A stretch of 35,962 bases of DNA. Origin: an uncultured Spirochaetales bacterium. Its GTDB lineage: Bacteria > Spirochaetota > Spirochaetia > Sphaerochaetales > Sphaerochaetaceae. The stretch spans positions 1-35,962 of the forward strand of contig CASFMA010000078.1 of NCBI GenBank assembly GCA_949295675.1. Direction: 5' to 3'. The notes below the pieces were generated by a model that was not told the DNA's origin, ran no database searches, and worked only from the letters and a program-made list of their open reading frames with translations. Positions 1-8,906 of the stretch are shown piece by piece; the stretch's first letter is position 1, and every line of letters starts with the position of its first letter. A program made the translations under genes and the position numbers.

Positions 1-33
1 GCCTCACACTATTCGTTAAATGTCAAAATCCCA

Positions 34-42
34 TGGTATAAA
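34..42 (+). promoter_or_regulatory. Extended -10 promoter of the efflux operon
   Basis: TGG followed by TATAAA (37-42) forms an extended -10 element. No good -35 is visible within the few bases upstream that the window includes. The predicted transcript starts near 49 and carries an AAGGAG ribosome site at 53-58 before the ATG at 66. Confidence 0.5.
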
Positions 43-65
43 TGTTTAGATAAAGGAGAATATTG

Positions 66-1382
66 ATGGGAACACCACTAAGACTGATTCCGATCTTGCT
101 TCTCGCAGCACTTCCTCTTGCAGGGGAAAGCCTGCCCACAATAACGCTGGAAGAGGCTATATCATCTGCAAAAGAGTCAAATATACAGCTGGAGATAGAC
201 AGCATTGAACTTGAGAAAGAGCTAAGGAGCGCAGATGCCGTGATGCAGACATTCATGCCTGATATATCCCTCAGCGCAACGGTCTCGGCATCAGGCAGCT
301 TCCAAAGCGGCGCACAGTCCGGCTTCAGAGGGCTTGACTACAGCATAAACGCGAATGCAGCTTTTCCGTTCAATGGGTCAATGCTGACAGACAGGAAGAC
401 AAGGAACCTGTCAAGAGAAGGCGCAGTGCTTGCATATGAGGGAGATGAGACGGCATTTGAGCATGATGTGATAACAGGCTACTGGGGACTTGCCACTGCG
501 GATTTATCAGCAAAAGCGGCAGAGCTGTCCTATGATTCCGCGCTGCGGCAGTACAACTCAGAGAAAGAGCGATATGAGAATGGGATAATCGACGAGCTCA
601 GCCTGTCTCAGGCGGAACTTGCGCTATATGATGCGGAACATCAGCTAAAGACGCTGCAGGACTCGAAAGCCCGGCTTATGGCAGAGTTCAGGACAATGAC
701 TGGGATAGAGACAGATTTCATCACAGAGCCGCTTCCCGAACCAGTCCTTCTAGCCCTTCCATCTGCAGAAGAACTATTCAGTGAGTTCAGCGAGAACTCC
801 ATCGCTGTCAGGACAGCGCGTAATAGGCTGGCAAGCACGCAGAATGCAGAGACAAGCCTTAAGCTATCGACATATGTCCCGACGATCAGGGCATCTGTCG
901 GATACTCATACTCAGGCGAGCATGGCCCGGACTGGGTCTATGGAACGACAGGGAACGCCATGAACGGCTCTGTCAGCATATCGCTTCCTATCTCATCATT
1001 CATACCGACAAGCTCTGCTGACATCTCAATAAAGGAAGCCGGCGACGACGTAAGGATAGCGGCTCTCTCCCTGCAGAGCGAGAAGGATGACTTCCTTGCA
1101 TTGATACGCAGCTATGTCATGAATATAGGGCAGGCGGAGGAAAGCCTGTCGATTGCAGGAAAGAGAAGGGATGCGGCAGAACGTACAAACGCATTGACCG
1201 AAGAGGCTTTCAAAGCTGGCCTCATAACGGCCGATGACGCATCAGATACAAGGAATGATCTTCTGAACGCAGAGATGGATCTGCTGTCAGCGCGTCTTGA
1301 ACACCTCCTTCAGAGCTACAGCCTAGCCTACACGCTGAACATCCCTCTATCAGAGCTTCAGACAAGATATGCCAGAACTTAG
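66..1382 (+). CDS. TolC-family outer-membrane efflux protein (BesC-like)
   Basis: This is the outer-membrane channel of a tripartite efflux pump and would span the outer membrane and periplasm as a trimer. A signal peptide covers about the first 20 residues (hydrophobic, Leu-rich, ending near LPLAGES). The rest has the TolC pattern: two long heptad-rich helical halves (roughly residues 30-220 and 230-430) with a conserved LTLEEAI-like opening (here ITLEEAI). At 438 residues it has family length. I chose the ATG at 66 because AAGGAG at 53-58 lies 7 bases before it; the TTG at 63 is only 4 bases away. The stop overlaps the ribosome site of the adaptor gene, so the two are cotranscribed. The gene order outer factor-adaptor-pump matches Borrelia besCAB. 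The family call is firm; the substrate is unknown. Confidence 0.88.
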   Translation: MGTPLRLIPILLLAALPLAGESLPTITLEEAISSAKESNIQLEIDSIELEKELRSADAVMQTFMPDISLSATVSASGSFQSGAQSGFRGLDYSINANAAFPFNGSMLTDRKTRNLSREGAVLAYEGDETAFEHDVITGYWGLATADLSAKAAELSYDSALRQYNSEKERYENGIIDELSLSQAELALYDAEHQLKTLQDSKARLMAEFRTMTGIETDFITEPLPEPVLLALPSAEELFSEFSENSIAVRTARNRLASTQNAETSLKLSTYVPTIRASVGYSYSGEHGPDWVYGTTGNAMNGSVSISLPISSFIPTSSADISIKEAGDDVRIAALSLQSEKDDFLALIRSYVMNIGQAEESLSIAGKRRDAAERTNALTEEAFKAGLITADDASDTRNDLLNAEMDLLSARLEHLLQSYSLAYTLNIPLSELQTRYART

Positions 1383-1395
1383 GAGCAGAGACAAA

Positions 1396-2367
1396 ATGGA
1401 AGAGAACAAGAAGGAAATTGATTTCAAGGCTATCGCAGAATCAAAGACGCAAAGCAAAGGATCGAAGGCCGTGACCTTCATACTTCTGCTTATCTGCATA
1501 GCCCTCGCAGCCGCAATCATCATAAAGATGTTCGAGCAGAAGGATGAGATAAAGATCGAGGCTGTTGCTGCAGATACATTCTCATCGACAGTCAACGTGA
1601 CGGCGGTCCCGGCAGCCTATGGAACATTCTCAAAAGTCTCAAGGCTCAACGGGGAGATCTCAAGGGAAGGGAATGACATAACCATACTCCCTGATATAAC
1701 CGCCAACGGCATCGTGGACGAGGTGCTTATAAAGGAAGGAGATACGGTAATCGCCGGCGATATCATCGCATACATCGACCCATCAAGGCCAGGCCAGAGC
1801 TATATGAGAAGCCCTGTAGTGGCAAAGGCCGGCGGCATTGTCTCTGATGTTGCAGTATCTGAAGGGGAAATGGTCTCTGCCTCATCTGTCATAGCAACGC
1901 TTACCTCGAAGGACGACCTGATCATAACGGCATCGGTCCCTGAGAAGTTCCTGGGATCGCTTCGCACAGGGATGAGCGCGGAATTCGAAAGCGTCGCATA
2001 TCCGGATCGCATATACACCGGAACGCTGGTTTACATATCGCCAAGCCTCAGCCGCGAGACCAGAGCTGCAGATATCAAGATAGAGATAACAGGCGATACA
2101 GAAGGTCTGATGGACGGCATGTACATAAAGCTCAATCTCGAGACAGAGCATATAGAGAATGCGATGATAGTACCGTCAGATGCCCTTGATACATATCTTG
2201 GTGACGATGTCGTATATACAGTCGTCGATGGAACAGCAACAAGGAAGATCGTAAGCACAGGCAGCAGCAATGACACCGAGACTGTCATACTCTCAGGCCT
2301 CAGCGAAGGCGATCTTGTCATAACGGCAGGGAATGTCACGGACGGCACTCCTGTGAACGTTGTATAG
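1396..2367 (+). CDS. RND efflux periplasmic adaptor without alpha-hairpin (BesA-like)
   Basis: This is a membrane-fusion protein joining the inner-membrane pump to the outer-membrane channel. It has an N-terminal membrane anchor (about residues 21-42, an ILLLIC...AAIII run), then a lipoyl/barrel-sandwich domain, a beta-barrel domain (around VPEKFLGSLRTGM) and a membrane-proximal domain. The two lipoyl halves (IVDEVLIKEGDTV and IVSDVAVSEGEMV) are separated by only about two dozen residues. The long helical hairpin that AcrA-type adaptors carry there is missing. Known hairpin-less adaptors include BesA of Borrelia. The ATG at 1396 is preferred because AGGAG at 1381-1385 precedes it; an in-frame ATG at 1369 has no ribosome site. 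The gene is followed 8 bases later by the pump gene. Confidence 0.87.
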   Translation: MEENKKEIDFKAIAESKTQSKGSKAVTFILLLICIALAAAIIIKMFEQKDEIKIEAVAADTFSSTVNVTAVPAAYGTFSKVSRLNGEISREGNDITILPDITANGIVDEVLIKEGDTVIAGDIIAYIDPSRPGQSYMRSPVVAKAGGIVSDVAVSEGEMVSASSVIATLTSKDDLIITASVPEKFLGSLRTGMSAEFESVAYPDRIYTGTLVYISPSLSRETRAADIKIEITGDTEGLMDGMYIKLNLETEHIENAMIVPSDALDTYLGDDVVYTVVDGTATRKIVSTGSSNDTETVILSGLSEGDLVITAGNVTDGTPVNVV

Positions 2368-2375
2368 GGGGAAGC

Positions 2376-5300
2376 ATGGATATAGCTGAACTATCTGTAA
2401 GACGACCCGTACTTATGACGATGGTCTATGTGCTTATATCTGTCATAGCCCTCGTCTTCCTGCCCCGCCTTGACATGGCGCTCTATCCTGATGTGGATCT
2501 CCCTGTCATCTCAGTATCAGTCAGCTGCGGCGATGCCGGTCCAGAGGAAGTCGAGCTGCAGGTCACCGAGATAATGGAAGATTCCCTCGACTCCCTTGAG
2601 AACCTGGACACGATGACCTCGATATCAAGGGAAGGACGAGCGATGATCATCCTTGAATTCGACTATGGTACAGATCTGGATGACGCCGCAGAGGATGTGA
2701 ACACAATAGTCTCAATGCTTTCAAGAAGGCTTCCTGACTGGGCTGAGAATCCTACCGTATATAGATATGACTCCGCAAGCTCCGGCAGCATAATGCGTCT
2801 TACCCTGACAGGGGACAGGACAAAGGACGAGCTTCAGTATATCGCCGAGAACACAGTGCAGCCGCTTCTTGAGAGAGTTGAAGGTGTATCCCAGGTCAAT
2901 GTCTATGGAGGCGCCCCTGTCGAGTATGACATAGACGTGGACCCGAACAGGCTTGAGGCATATGGGCTCACGCTTTCGCAGATAATGGCGCAGGTTTCCG
3001 CAAGGAACGTCCAGAGCACAGGCGGTGAGATAACGCAGCGAGGCATGGACTACCAGATCATGACAGACGCGCGCTACATGACAATAGAGGACATAAGGGA
3101 GACTATCGTCGGATATACATCGGCCGGTACTCCCATACTCCTGCAGGATGTAGCGGAAGTCAGGCGGGACAATGAAAGAGGCGGAAGGCTGAACTACATA
3201 GACGGACAGGAAGTCGTCACCCTTTCGATATCCAACGAATCGGACAGCAACGAGACAACAGTCGCGAAGAACATAAGAGAGGAACTTCCTGCTATAATGG
3301 AGGAGCTTCCTGAAGGTCTCGCACTGACTATACAACGTGATTCGACAGAGATGATATCAGATACGATGGACGAAGTCTTCAATTCGGCTGTGCAGGGCGT
3401 AATACTTGCAGCCCTCATCATCTTCGTCTTCCTCCGCGGCATCAAGACAACGCTCATCATCTCGCTCTCGATGCCTATCTGCATACTCATAACGCTGATG
3501 CTCATGGCCATATCAGGCATGTCGATCAACGCAATGTCCATGTCGGGCCTCATCCTCGGCATAGGCATGACCGTCGATGCCTCCATCATCATACTGGAGA
3601 ACACCTACTCTTTCCGCGAGCGCGGCGAGAGGAGCGCCGTGGCCGCCATACTCGGCAGCAAGAACATGTTCACCGCCATCGTCGCATCTACGCTGACGAC
3701 AATCTGCGTCTTCCTCCCGATCATAATATACAAGTACGACATCGGCATGATCGGCATCATGTTCCAGGACCTCGTCATAACGGTCTGCATATCCCTGTTC
3801 TCCTCTCTCTTCGTCGCCGTCACACTTGTCCCTGCCCTCTCCGGCTCCATACTCAAGCTCAACACAAGGGTACAGAAGCCACTCAGGCTGAAGCCGCTGA
3901 AGGCGATAGACGACGCGATGGCAAACGCAGAAGTCCATATGAAGAACGCATATGTCCGTGTCCTGGGGTACTGCCTTAACCACAAGTTCCTCTTCATACT
4001 GCTGCTTGTCCTTCTCCTCATCATATCGGTGCAGAAGTTCTCAGAGCTTGGGATATCGCTTATCCCGCAAAGCTCAACGGACGACAGCGTCACGCTTGAG
4101 CTCACGCTTGATCCTGGAACAACGCAGGAGGTTACCAGCGGCTATGTCTTCGAGATGCAGAAGAAGGTGCTGGACATACTCCCGGAAGGCAGTTACGAGA
4201 GCATATTCACAGAGGTCGGAAGCAGCAATACAGGATCGATAGAGATTGAGCTTCCAGACATCACGGAGCAGACATATTCCGTCTCGGATATCCAGGGAAT
4301 GCTCCGCGACATCCTGGATGATGATCCATCTGCCGACTGGATATTCTCAAATGCCCGCTCTGTCGGAGGCATGGGCGTCAATGTCGTGATACATAGCGAT
4401 GACAGCGAAGCCGCGATGGCTGCCGCAAACGACATAATGAGCATACTCAACGCATATGTACCGCAGGTTGAGAACATAGAGTCTGACCTCGAGAACGGTG
4501 CTCCTAAATACGATGTCTCAATCGATTACAGGACAGCGCAGGACCTAGGAATCTCGATAAGCGACCTCGCGACAGCGATACAGTATGCCCTTACAGGCGT
4601 GACAGCCACCGAGATCTCCACATTCGACGCAGACGAGACATATGACCTTGTCGTGAGGATCGATGAGGATGAGCTGCAGTCAATAGAGGACCTCGCGGCA
4701 CTGATGATAAGGACATCGACAGGCAGCAGCGTAAGGCTTGATACAGTCGCGACGTTCACGGAAGGCACAGCTCCGCGCTCGATAATGAGAGAGGACAAGG
4801 AAAGGGTGAACCATGTCACGGCATCCATCATCGAAGGCTATGCAGCAAGCGATGTGCAGGATATGGTCGATATGGCGCTCGAGGAATACCTCGTACTCCC
4901 CGACGGCGTTACGATAGAACAGGAGGGAGAGATGTACACCTTCCTTGAATACCTGCCAACGATGCTGATAATAGTCGCGCTGGCACTCTTCCTTGTATAT
5001 GCCGTCATGGCCGCACAGTTCGAGTCGCTGATGGATCCTTTCATCATATTCGCGACAATCCCTCTCCTCATGATAGGCGTGATATGGATCCACGTCTTCA
5101 TGGGCGAGCAGTTCTCGCTCTTCTCCATTGTCGGCATTATCGCCCTCATAGGAGTCGTCGTGAACAACGGAATTGTGCTTGTGGACTGCATAAACAGGCT
5201 TGTGGAGCAGAAGGTGCCAGTCAAGCAGGCATGCCTGCAGGCTGCATACGGAAGGCTCAGGCCGATCCTGATGACAACCCTCACGACCATCCTTGGGATG

Positions 5301-5534
5301 ATACCTATGGCATTCTTCCCAGGAGATGGCGCTGAGATGATGCAGCCGCTCGCTGTCACATTCACAGGAGGCATAACAACCGGAGCGTTCCTGACGCTTC
5401 TGCTATCCCCTACGCTGTATCTCATTCTGAACAAGCACAAGGAGAAGCACTACGATGATCCGGACACACTGGTCAACCAGCTGAGGGAATATGACATGAG
5501 ACGTCTCAGGCATATAGACAACTTCGTCGGATGA
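2376..5534 (+). CDS. RND efflux pump, AcrB/HAE1 family (BesB-like)
   Basis: This is a proton-driven inner-membrane exporter and the energised part of the tripartite system. At 1052 residues it has full family length, with TM1 near residues 11-30, a large periplasmic porter/docking loop, a TM2-6 block (from about residue 335), a second periplasmic loop and a TM8-12 block near the C-terminus. The TM4 proton-relay motif reads GMTVDASIII, with a single Asp (D401) where AcrB has Asp-Asp; TM10 reads VVVNNGIVLVD, without the AcrB lysine. This single-Asp form is common in non-proteobacterial RND pumps. The start has a GGGGGAAG ribosome site 8 bases after the adaptor stop. A strong terminator follows. 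Substrates cannot be read from the sequence. Confidence 0.93.
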   Translation: MDIAELSVRRPVLMTMVYVLISVIALVFLPRLDMALYPDVDLPVISVSVSCGDAGPEEVELQVTEIMEDSLDSLENLDTMTSISREGRAMIILEFDYGTDLDDAAEDVNTIVSMLSRRLPDWAENPTVYRYDSASSGSIMRLTLTGDRTKDELQYIAENTVQPLLERVEGVSQVNVYGGAPVEYDIDVDPNRLEAYGLTLSQIMAQVSARNVQSTGGEITQRGMDYQIMTDARYMTIEDIRETIVGYTSAGTPILLQDVAEVRRDNERGGRLNYIDGQEVVTLSISNESDSNETTVAKNIREELPAIMEELPEGLALTIQRDSTEMISDTMDEVFNSAVQGVILAALIIFVFLRGIKTTLIISLSMPICILITLMLMAISGMSINAMSMSGLILGIGMTVDASIIILENTYSFRERGERSAVAAILGSKNMFTAIVASTLTTICVFLPIIIYKYDIGMIGIMFQDLVITVCISLFSSLFVAVTLVPALSGSILKLNTRVQKPLRLKPLKAIDDAMANAEVHMKNAYVRVLGYCLNHKFLFILLLVLLLIISVQKFSELGISLIPQSSTDDSVTLELTLDPGTTQEVTSGYVFEMQKKVLDILPEGSYESIFTEVGSSNTGSIEIELPDITEQTYSVSDIQGMLRDILDDDPSADWIFSNARSVGGMGVNVVIHSDDSEAAMAAANDIMSILNAYVPQVENIESDLENGAPKYDVSIDYRTAQDLGISISDLATAIQYALTGVTATEISTFDADETYDLVVRIDEDELQSIEDLAALMIRTSTGSSVRLDTVATFTEGTAPRSIMREDKERVNHVTASIIEGYAASDVQDMVDMALEEYLVLPDGVTIEQEGEMYTFLEYLPTMLIIVALALFLVYAVMAAQFESLMDPFIIFATIPLLMIGVIWIHVFMGEQFSLFSIVGIIALIGVVVNNGIVLVDCINRLVEQKVPVKQACLQAAYGRLRPILMTTLTTILGMIPMAFFPGDGAEMMQPLAVTFTGGITTGAFLTLLLSPTLYLILNKHKEKHYDDPDTLVNQLREYDMRRLRHIDNFVG

Positions 5535-5550
5535 TCAAACCATTCCACAG

Positions 5551-5580
5551 AGGAAAAGCAGGGGTCTCCCTGCTTTTCCT
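5551..5580. terminator. Bidirectional terminator hairpin between convergent operons
   Basis: A perfect 13-bp stem, AGGAAAAGCAGGG with CCCTGCTTTTCCT, is closed by a GTCT loop. The A-run and T-run lie inside the stem, so either strand ends in a U-rich arm. It sits between the RND pump gene (stop at 5534) and the last gene of the his operon (stop at 5634) and can serve both. Confidence 0.85.
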
Positions 5581-5633
5581 ATCTACGGAGACTGTTCCTG
5601 AAGCTCTCCTCTCTCAGGCCTATATGCCAAATA

Positions 5634-6230
5634 TCAATCAATGACAGCGCCGGCTGTCCTTACGATCGAGATTGCCTGCGCGACGTCAAGCCTCGCACCG
5701 CGGAGCTCCTTCAGGTTCTCTGACAGGATAATACCTTCCATATCCGAAGAATCCAGGCCAACGGACAAAAGAGGCGTACCGCGAAATGACGTGCGGACAA
5801 GCGATGATGAGACTATCGACAGACCTTCTGTCCGGCACTCTGAGAACGATGACTCGGAGAAATCAGAATTGCTTATGGAAACATTCTTAAGAAAGGAGGA
5901 ATCAAATGTGGTGTAGAGACCTACACAGTCCTCTATCACAAGGTTGCGTATACGGCTTTCCGCAAATGATGCTCCGGAGAGCTTCGAGTTCCTGATAATG
6001 ACACGCAGCAGCGATACATTCGAAAAATCTGCAGAGGAAAGGTCGCACGACTCGATGGTCACATCCGTAAGCGCGGCATTATGGAACGATGCAGATGAAA
6101 AGACAGAGGAAGAGATCGTGCAATCCCTGATGATACAGGAGCTGAGGTCAGCACCGGAGATATCCTCCGATGAAATATCAAGGCCTGAGGCCTCTCCTTC
6201 CGCCTCAAGAGCCTCAAGAAGCGCCGACAT
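5634..6230 (-). CDS. Pentapeptide-repeat protein, last gene of the his operon
   Basis: Almost the whole 198-residue protein (about 18-170) follows the A(D/N)Lxx-type five-residue periodicity of a right-handed quadrilateral beta-helix, for example SGADLSSCIIRDC, LSSADFSNVSL and LSGASFAESRI. It is unusually rich in serine at the corner positions. There is no signal peptide or membrane segment, so it is probably cytoplasmic. A short helical tail (LKELRGARLDVAQAISIV) resembles the C-terminal cap seen in many such proteins. Its ATG shares one base with the hisIE stop (TGATG), so translation is coupled to histidine biosynthesis. No enzymatic function can be assigned. Pentapeptide proteins of the Qnr type protect gyrase, but nothing here shows that role. 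Confidence 0.8.
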   Translation of the reverse strand: MSALLEALEAEGEASGLDISSEDISGADLSSCIIRDCTISSSVFSSASFHNAALTDVTIESCDLSSADFSNVSLLRVIIRNSKLSGASFAESRIRNLVIEDCVGLYTTFDSSFLKNVSISNSDFSESSFSECRTEGLSIVSSSLVRTSFRGTPLLSVGLDSSDMEGIILSENLKELRGARLDVAQAISIVRTAGAVID

Positions 6231-6838
6231 CAGCGTGAGTGCCTGTCCTTAAGCACCTCGACAACCTCTGAAAGCGTTGAATCCTTCTGGGCAAGGAGCA
6301 CCAGGAAATGGTACATCAGGTCAGCGGCCTCGCCAAGGAAGAGATCCTTATCATCATCTTTTGCCTCTATGATCAGCTCGACAGCTTCCTCTCCGACCTT
6401 CTGCGCAATCTTGTTGAGTCCACGTGAGAAGAGATGGTTGGTATATGAACCTTCAATGGGGTTTGAACGCCTGTCGCGTATAACTGACTCAAGATAGAAA
6501 AGGAACTCAGGAGATGAAAGCTCTGACGGCTTGTTCTCTTCTCCGAAGCATGTGTCAGCACCAGTATGGCACACAGGCCCTGACGGTATAGCCTTCACAA
6601 GAAGGGTATCGCCATCGCAGTCTGCAAGGATCTCCCTAACCTGAAGGAAATTGCCGCTTGTCTCGCCTTTCGTCCAGATCCTGGAACGAGAGCGTGAATA
6701 GAACGTGACAAGACCTCTGTCAAGCGTAAGCTTATAAGCTTCCTCGTTCATGTAGCCAAGCATAAGCACCTTGCGAGTGACAGCATCCTGGACAACCGCT
6801 GGAACCAGTCCACCCCCCTTGGAAAAATCAATAGTCAT
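6230..6838 (-). CDS. hisIE: Bifunctional phosphoribosyl-AMP cyclohydrolase / phosphoribosyl-ATP pyrophosphatase
   Basis: It catalyses steps 2 and 3 of histidine synthesis in the cytoplasm. The HisI domain (about residues 1-110) shows TSGNFLQV, the acidic metal loop DCDGDTLL and the zinc-type CHTGADTC. The HisE domain (about 112-202) shows the MazG-like helices VGEEAVELIIEA and GEAADLMYHFLVLL with the expected acidic residues. At 202 residues it matches the fused enterobacterial form. A GGAAGG site lies about 6 bases before the ATG. The gene starts 3 bases after the hisF stop and is coupled to the pentapeptide gene downstream. Confidence 0.96.
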   Translation of the reverse strand: MTIDFSKGGGLVPAVVQDAVTRKVLMLGYMNEEAYKLTLDRGLVTFYSRSRSRIWTKGETSGNFLQVREILADCDGDTLLVKAIPSGPVCHTGADTCFGEENKPSELSSPEFLFYLESVIRDRRSNPIEGSYTNHLFSRGLNKIAQKVGEEAVELIIEAKDDDKDLFLGEAADLMYHFLVLLAQKDSTLSEVVEVLKDRHSR

Positions 6839-6841
6839 TCT

Positions 6842-7612
6842 CTACCTTCCCACCCTGACAGGAATACCGCTCTCGCTCAGGTACTCCTTCAACTCAGGTA
6901 TATCTATCTCATGGAAATGGAAGACCGAGGCAGCCAATGCCGCATCAGCCATCCCTTCCAGGAAAACTTCCCTGAAATCAGCCATAGTACCAGCACCGCC
7001 TGAAGCAATTACCGGAATACTGATATTACTGCTGATAACGCGGGTTAAGTCAACAGCAAAACCATTTTTTGTGCCATCTGCATCCATGGAAGTGAGAAGA
7101 ACTTCACCAGCCCCCCTGCCTTCAGCCTCCCTTGCCCATCCAAGCGCATCGATGCCTGTAGCTGTGCGGCCTCCATCTATTACTGTCTCATAGCCAGATG
7201 GCATCGAGCTGTTCGCACGGGCATCGAGGGCAAGGACGACGCATTGCGAGCCGAAGCGCGATGCAAGATTGCCTATGATGCCTGGATTCCTCACAGCAGA
7301 GCTGTTTATGCTTATCTTGTCAGCTCCAGCGCCGAGTATCCTGTCGACATCGTCCTCGCTCCTTATGCCGCCTCCTACGGTGAAAGGGATGGATATGCGG
7401 TCAGAGACAGAACGCACAAGCTCTGTCATCGTGTTCCTGTTCTCCACAGTCGCGGTGATATCAAGGAAGACAAGCTCATCAGCTCCTGCCCTGCTGTATG
7501 CCTCCGCAAGGTCCACAGCGGACCCGGCATCCCTAAGATTGACGAAATTCACGCCTTTCACAGTCCGGCCATCCTTGACATCAAGGCATGGTATTATCCT
7601 CTTCGCAAGCAC
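6842..7612 (-). CDS. hisF: Imidazole glycerol phosphate synthase, cyclase subunit
   Basis: This (beta/alpha)8 barrel cyclises PRFAR with ammonia delivered by HisH, giving imidazole glycerol phosphate and AICAR. The catalytic aspartates D11 (RIIPCLD) and D130 (VVLALDAR) are both present, as are the phosphate-binding TVGGGIRS and IASGGAG motifs. At 256 residues it has normal length. The start is GTG at 7612, supported by AAGGAGG just upstream; it lies inside hisA, overlapping it by 19 bases. Its partner gene hisH is two genes upstream in the same operon. Confidence 0.97.
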   Translation of the reverse strand: MLAKRIIPCLDVKDGRTVKGVNFVNLRDAGSAVDLAEAYSRAGADELVFLDITATVENRNTMTELVRSVSDRISIPFTVGGGIRSEDDVDRILGAGADKISINSSAVRNPGIIGNLASRFGSQCVVLALDARANSSMPSGYETVIDGGRTATGIDALGWAREAEGRGAGEVLLTSMDADGTKNGFAVDLTRVISSNISIPVIASGGAGTMADFREVFLEGMADAALAASVFHFHEIDIPELKEYLSESGIPVRVGR

Positions 7613-8319
7613 TCTGCCTCCTTCATCTCCTTGATCGTTATCCTGCCCTCATAGAAAGCCTTGCCGACAATCGCGCCTGAGCATCCGATCTCTGAAAGCC
7701 TCCAGAGATCTGCAAGGGAAGATACCCCGCCGGATGCGATGAGATGGATATCAGGCAAAGCTGAGATTATCTTCCCGTACAGTTCGAAAGACGGGCCCTG
7801 AAGCATCCCATCCTTCGCGATATCCGTAACGACAGCTGTACAGATCCCGCTCTCGATATACTCCCTGAGGAATGGCAGCAGCTGCATGCCGGTATCTTCC
7901 TGCCATCCTGACATCGCGACAATCCCGTTCCTGGCATCTGCGCTGAGTATTATCCTTCCGCTGTATTTCCTGCCCCACTGCTCAGTGCTTTCCCTGTCTT
8001 TCACGGCAATGGATCCGAGATTGACCTTGCAGGCTCCTGCGTCAAATGCCCTGGCTATGTCATCCTCGCTTCTCATTCCGCCGCCGAAATCAATCTCAAG
8101 CGATGTATGGCTGGCTATCTCCTCAAGCACGTGAAGATTGCTGCCGCAGCCCTTCGCAGCGTCAAGATCGACAAGATGAAGATGTGCTAGTCCTCCATCC
8201 TCAAAGGCCTTGGCCGCATCAAGGGGAGAGCTGCCATAATCCTTCTCCATGGAGTAATCGCCCTGAGAGAGACGGACAAGCCTCCCTCCTATGATATCAA
8301 TTGCCGGAATAACGTCCAT
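7594..8319 (-). CDS. hisA: ProFAR isomerase (HisA)
   Basis: HisA opens the ribose ring of ProFAR by an Amadori rearrangement, the fourth step of the pathway. It is a (beta/alpha)8 barrel with the catalytic pair AIDIIGGR (D8) and SADAR (about D128), plus the phosphate motifs DFGGGMRS and IASGGVSS. Two ATG codons lie side by side at 8322 and 8319. The second is preferred: GGAGG is 4 bases before it and only 1 base before the first, it restores the usual D8 numbering, and it forms a TGATG junction with the hisH stop. Length is 241 residues, as expected. Confidence 0.96.
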   Translation of the reverse strand: MDVIPAIDIIGGRLVRLSQGDYSMEKDYGSSPLDAAKAFEDGGLAHLHLVDLDAAKGCGSNLHVLEEIASHTSLEIDFGGGMRSEDDIARAFDAGACKVNLGSIAVKDRESTEQWGRKYSGRIILSADARNGIVAMSGWQEDTGMQLLPFLREYIESGICTAVVTDIAKDGMLQGPSFELYGKIISALPDIHLIASGGVSSLADLWRLSEIGCSGAIVGKAFYEGRITIKEMKEAECLRRG

Positions 8320-8906
8320 CATGCCTCCAAAAATGCCTTGAGCACGAGCTCTCCGGCATCACCGCTCTTTTCAGGATGGAACTGGGTAAGCATGAAGTTA
8401 TCCTTCTCGATGGATGCTGAGAACTCAATCCCGTCATATTCAGCCACGGCAGACGTATGCTCTGAGAGCGGAACATAGTAGGAATGGACGAAATACATAT
8501 AGCTTCCGTCATCCACATATCTGTAAAGGGTACCTGAGCAATTGCTTATCGTGTTCCATCCCATATGAGGGATCTTATCGCCACGTCCTTCAGGAAAGCG
8601 CATCACGCGTGAAGGAATGGCACCGATGCACTCCACATCCCCCTCCTCCGAGAATGCGCACATGAGCTGCATTCCAAGGCAGATCCCAAGGAAAGGGACT
8701 TTCAGGTTCCTTATCGTGTCGACAAGCCCATGCTCCTCCAGGGATGCCATGGCGCTTGGAGCCGCCCCGACACCTGGGAATATGACCTTGTCCGCGTTCT
8801 CTATCACAGACTTGTCATCTGTGATGACAGCATCATGCCCCAGCCGGCGCAGGGCCGAAAGCACTGAACGTATATTCCCCGCTCCATATCTTATGACCGC
8901 TATCAT
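8319..8906 (-). CDS. hisH: Imidazole glycerol phosphate synthase, glutaminase subunit
   Basis: This class I glutamine amidotransferase supplies ammonia to HisF. The catalytic triad is complete: C76 in GICLGMQL, and H177 and E179 in QFHPEKS. The oxyanion segment FPGVGA is also present. At 195 residues it has family length. The start ATG overlaps the hisB stop (ATGA), so it is translationally coupled. Confidence 0.97.
   Translation of the reverse strand: MIAVIRYGAGNIRSVLSALRRLGHDAVITDDKSVIENADKVIFPGVGAAPSAMASLEEHGLVDTIRNLKVPFLGICLGMQLMCAFSEEGDVECIGAIPSRVMRFPEGRGDKIPHMGWNTISNCSGTLYRYVDDGSYMYFVHSYYVPLSEHTSAVAEYDGIEFSASIEKDNFMLTQFHPEKSGDAGELVLKAFLEA

Noticed and set aside
1369..1395. Earlier ATG for the adaptor gene
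   Set aside because: No ribosome site precedes it, whereas AGGAG precedes the ATG at 1396.
2721..3335. Long open frame antisense to the RND pump gene
   Set aside because: It is Cys/His/Tyr-rich, typical of antisense translation, with no ribosome site, and lies fully inside a well-supported gene. The same applies to other antisense frames in besB (3194-5440) and polA.
5641..6252. Plus-strand frames opposite the pentapeptide gene
   Set aside because: They mirror the repeat-rich minus-strand gene; the minus-strand product has the clear pentapeptide periodicity.
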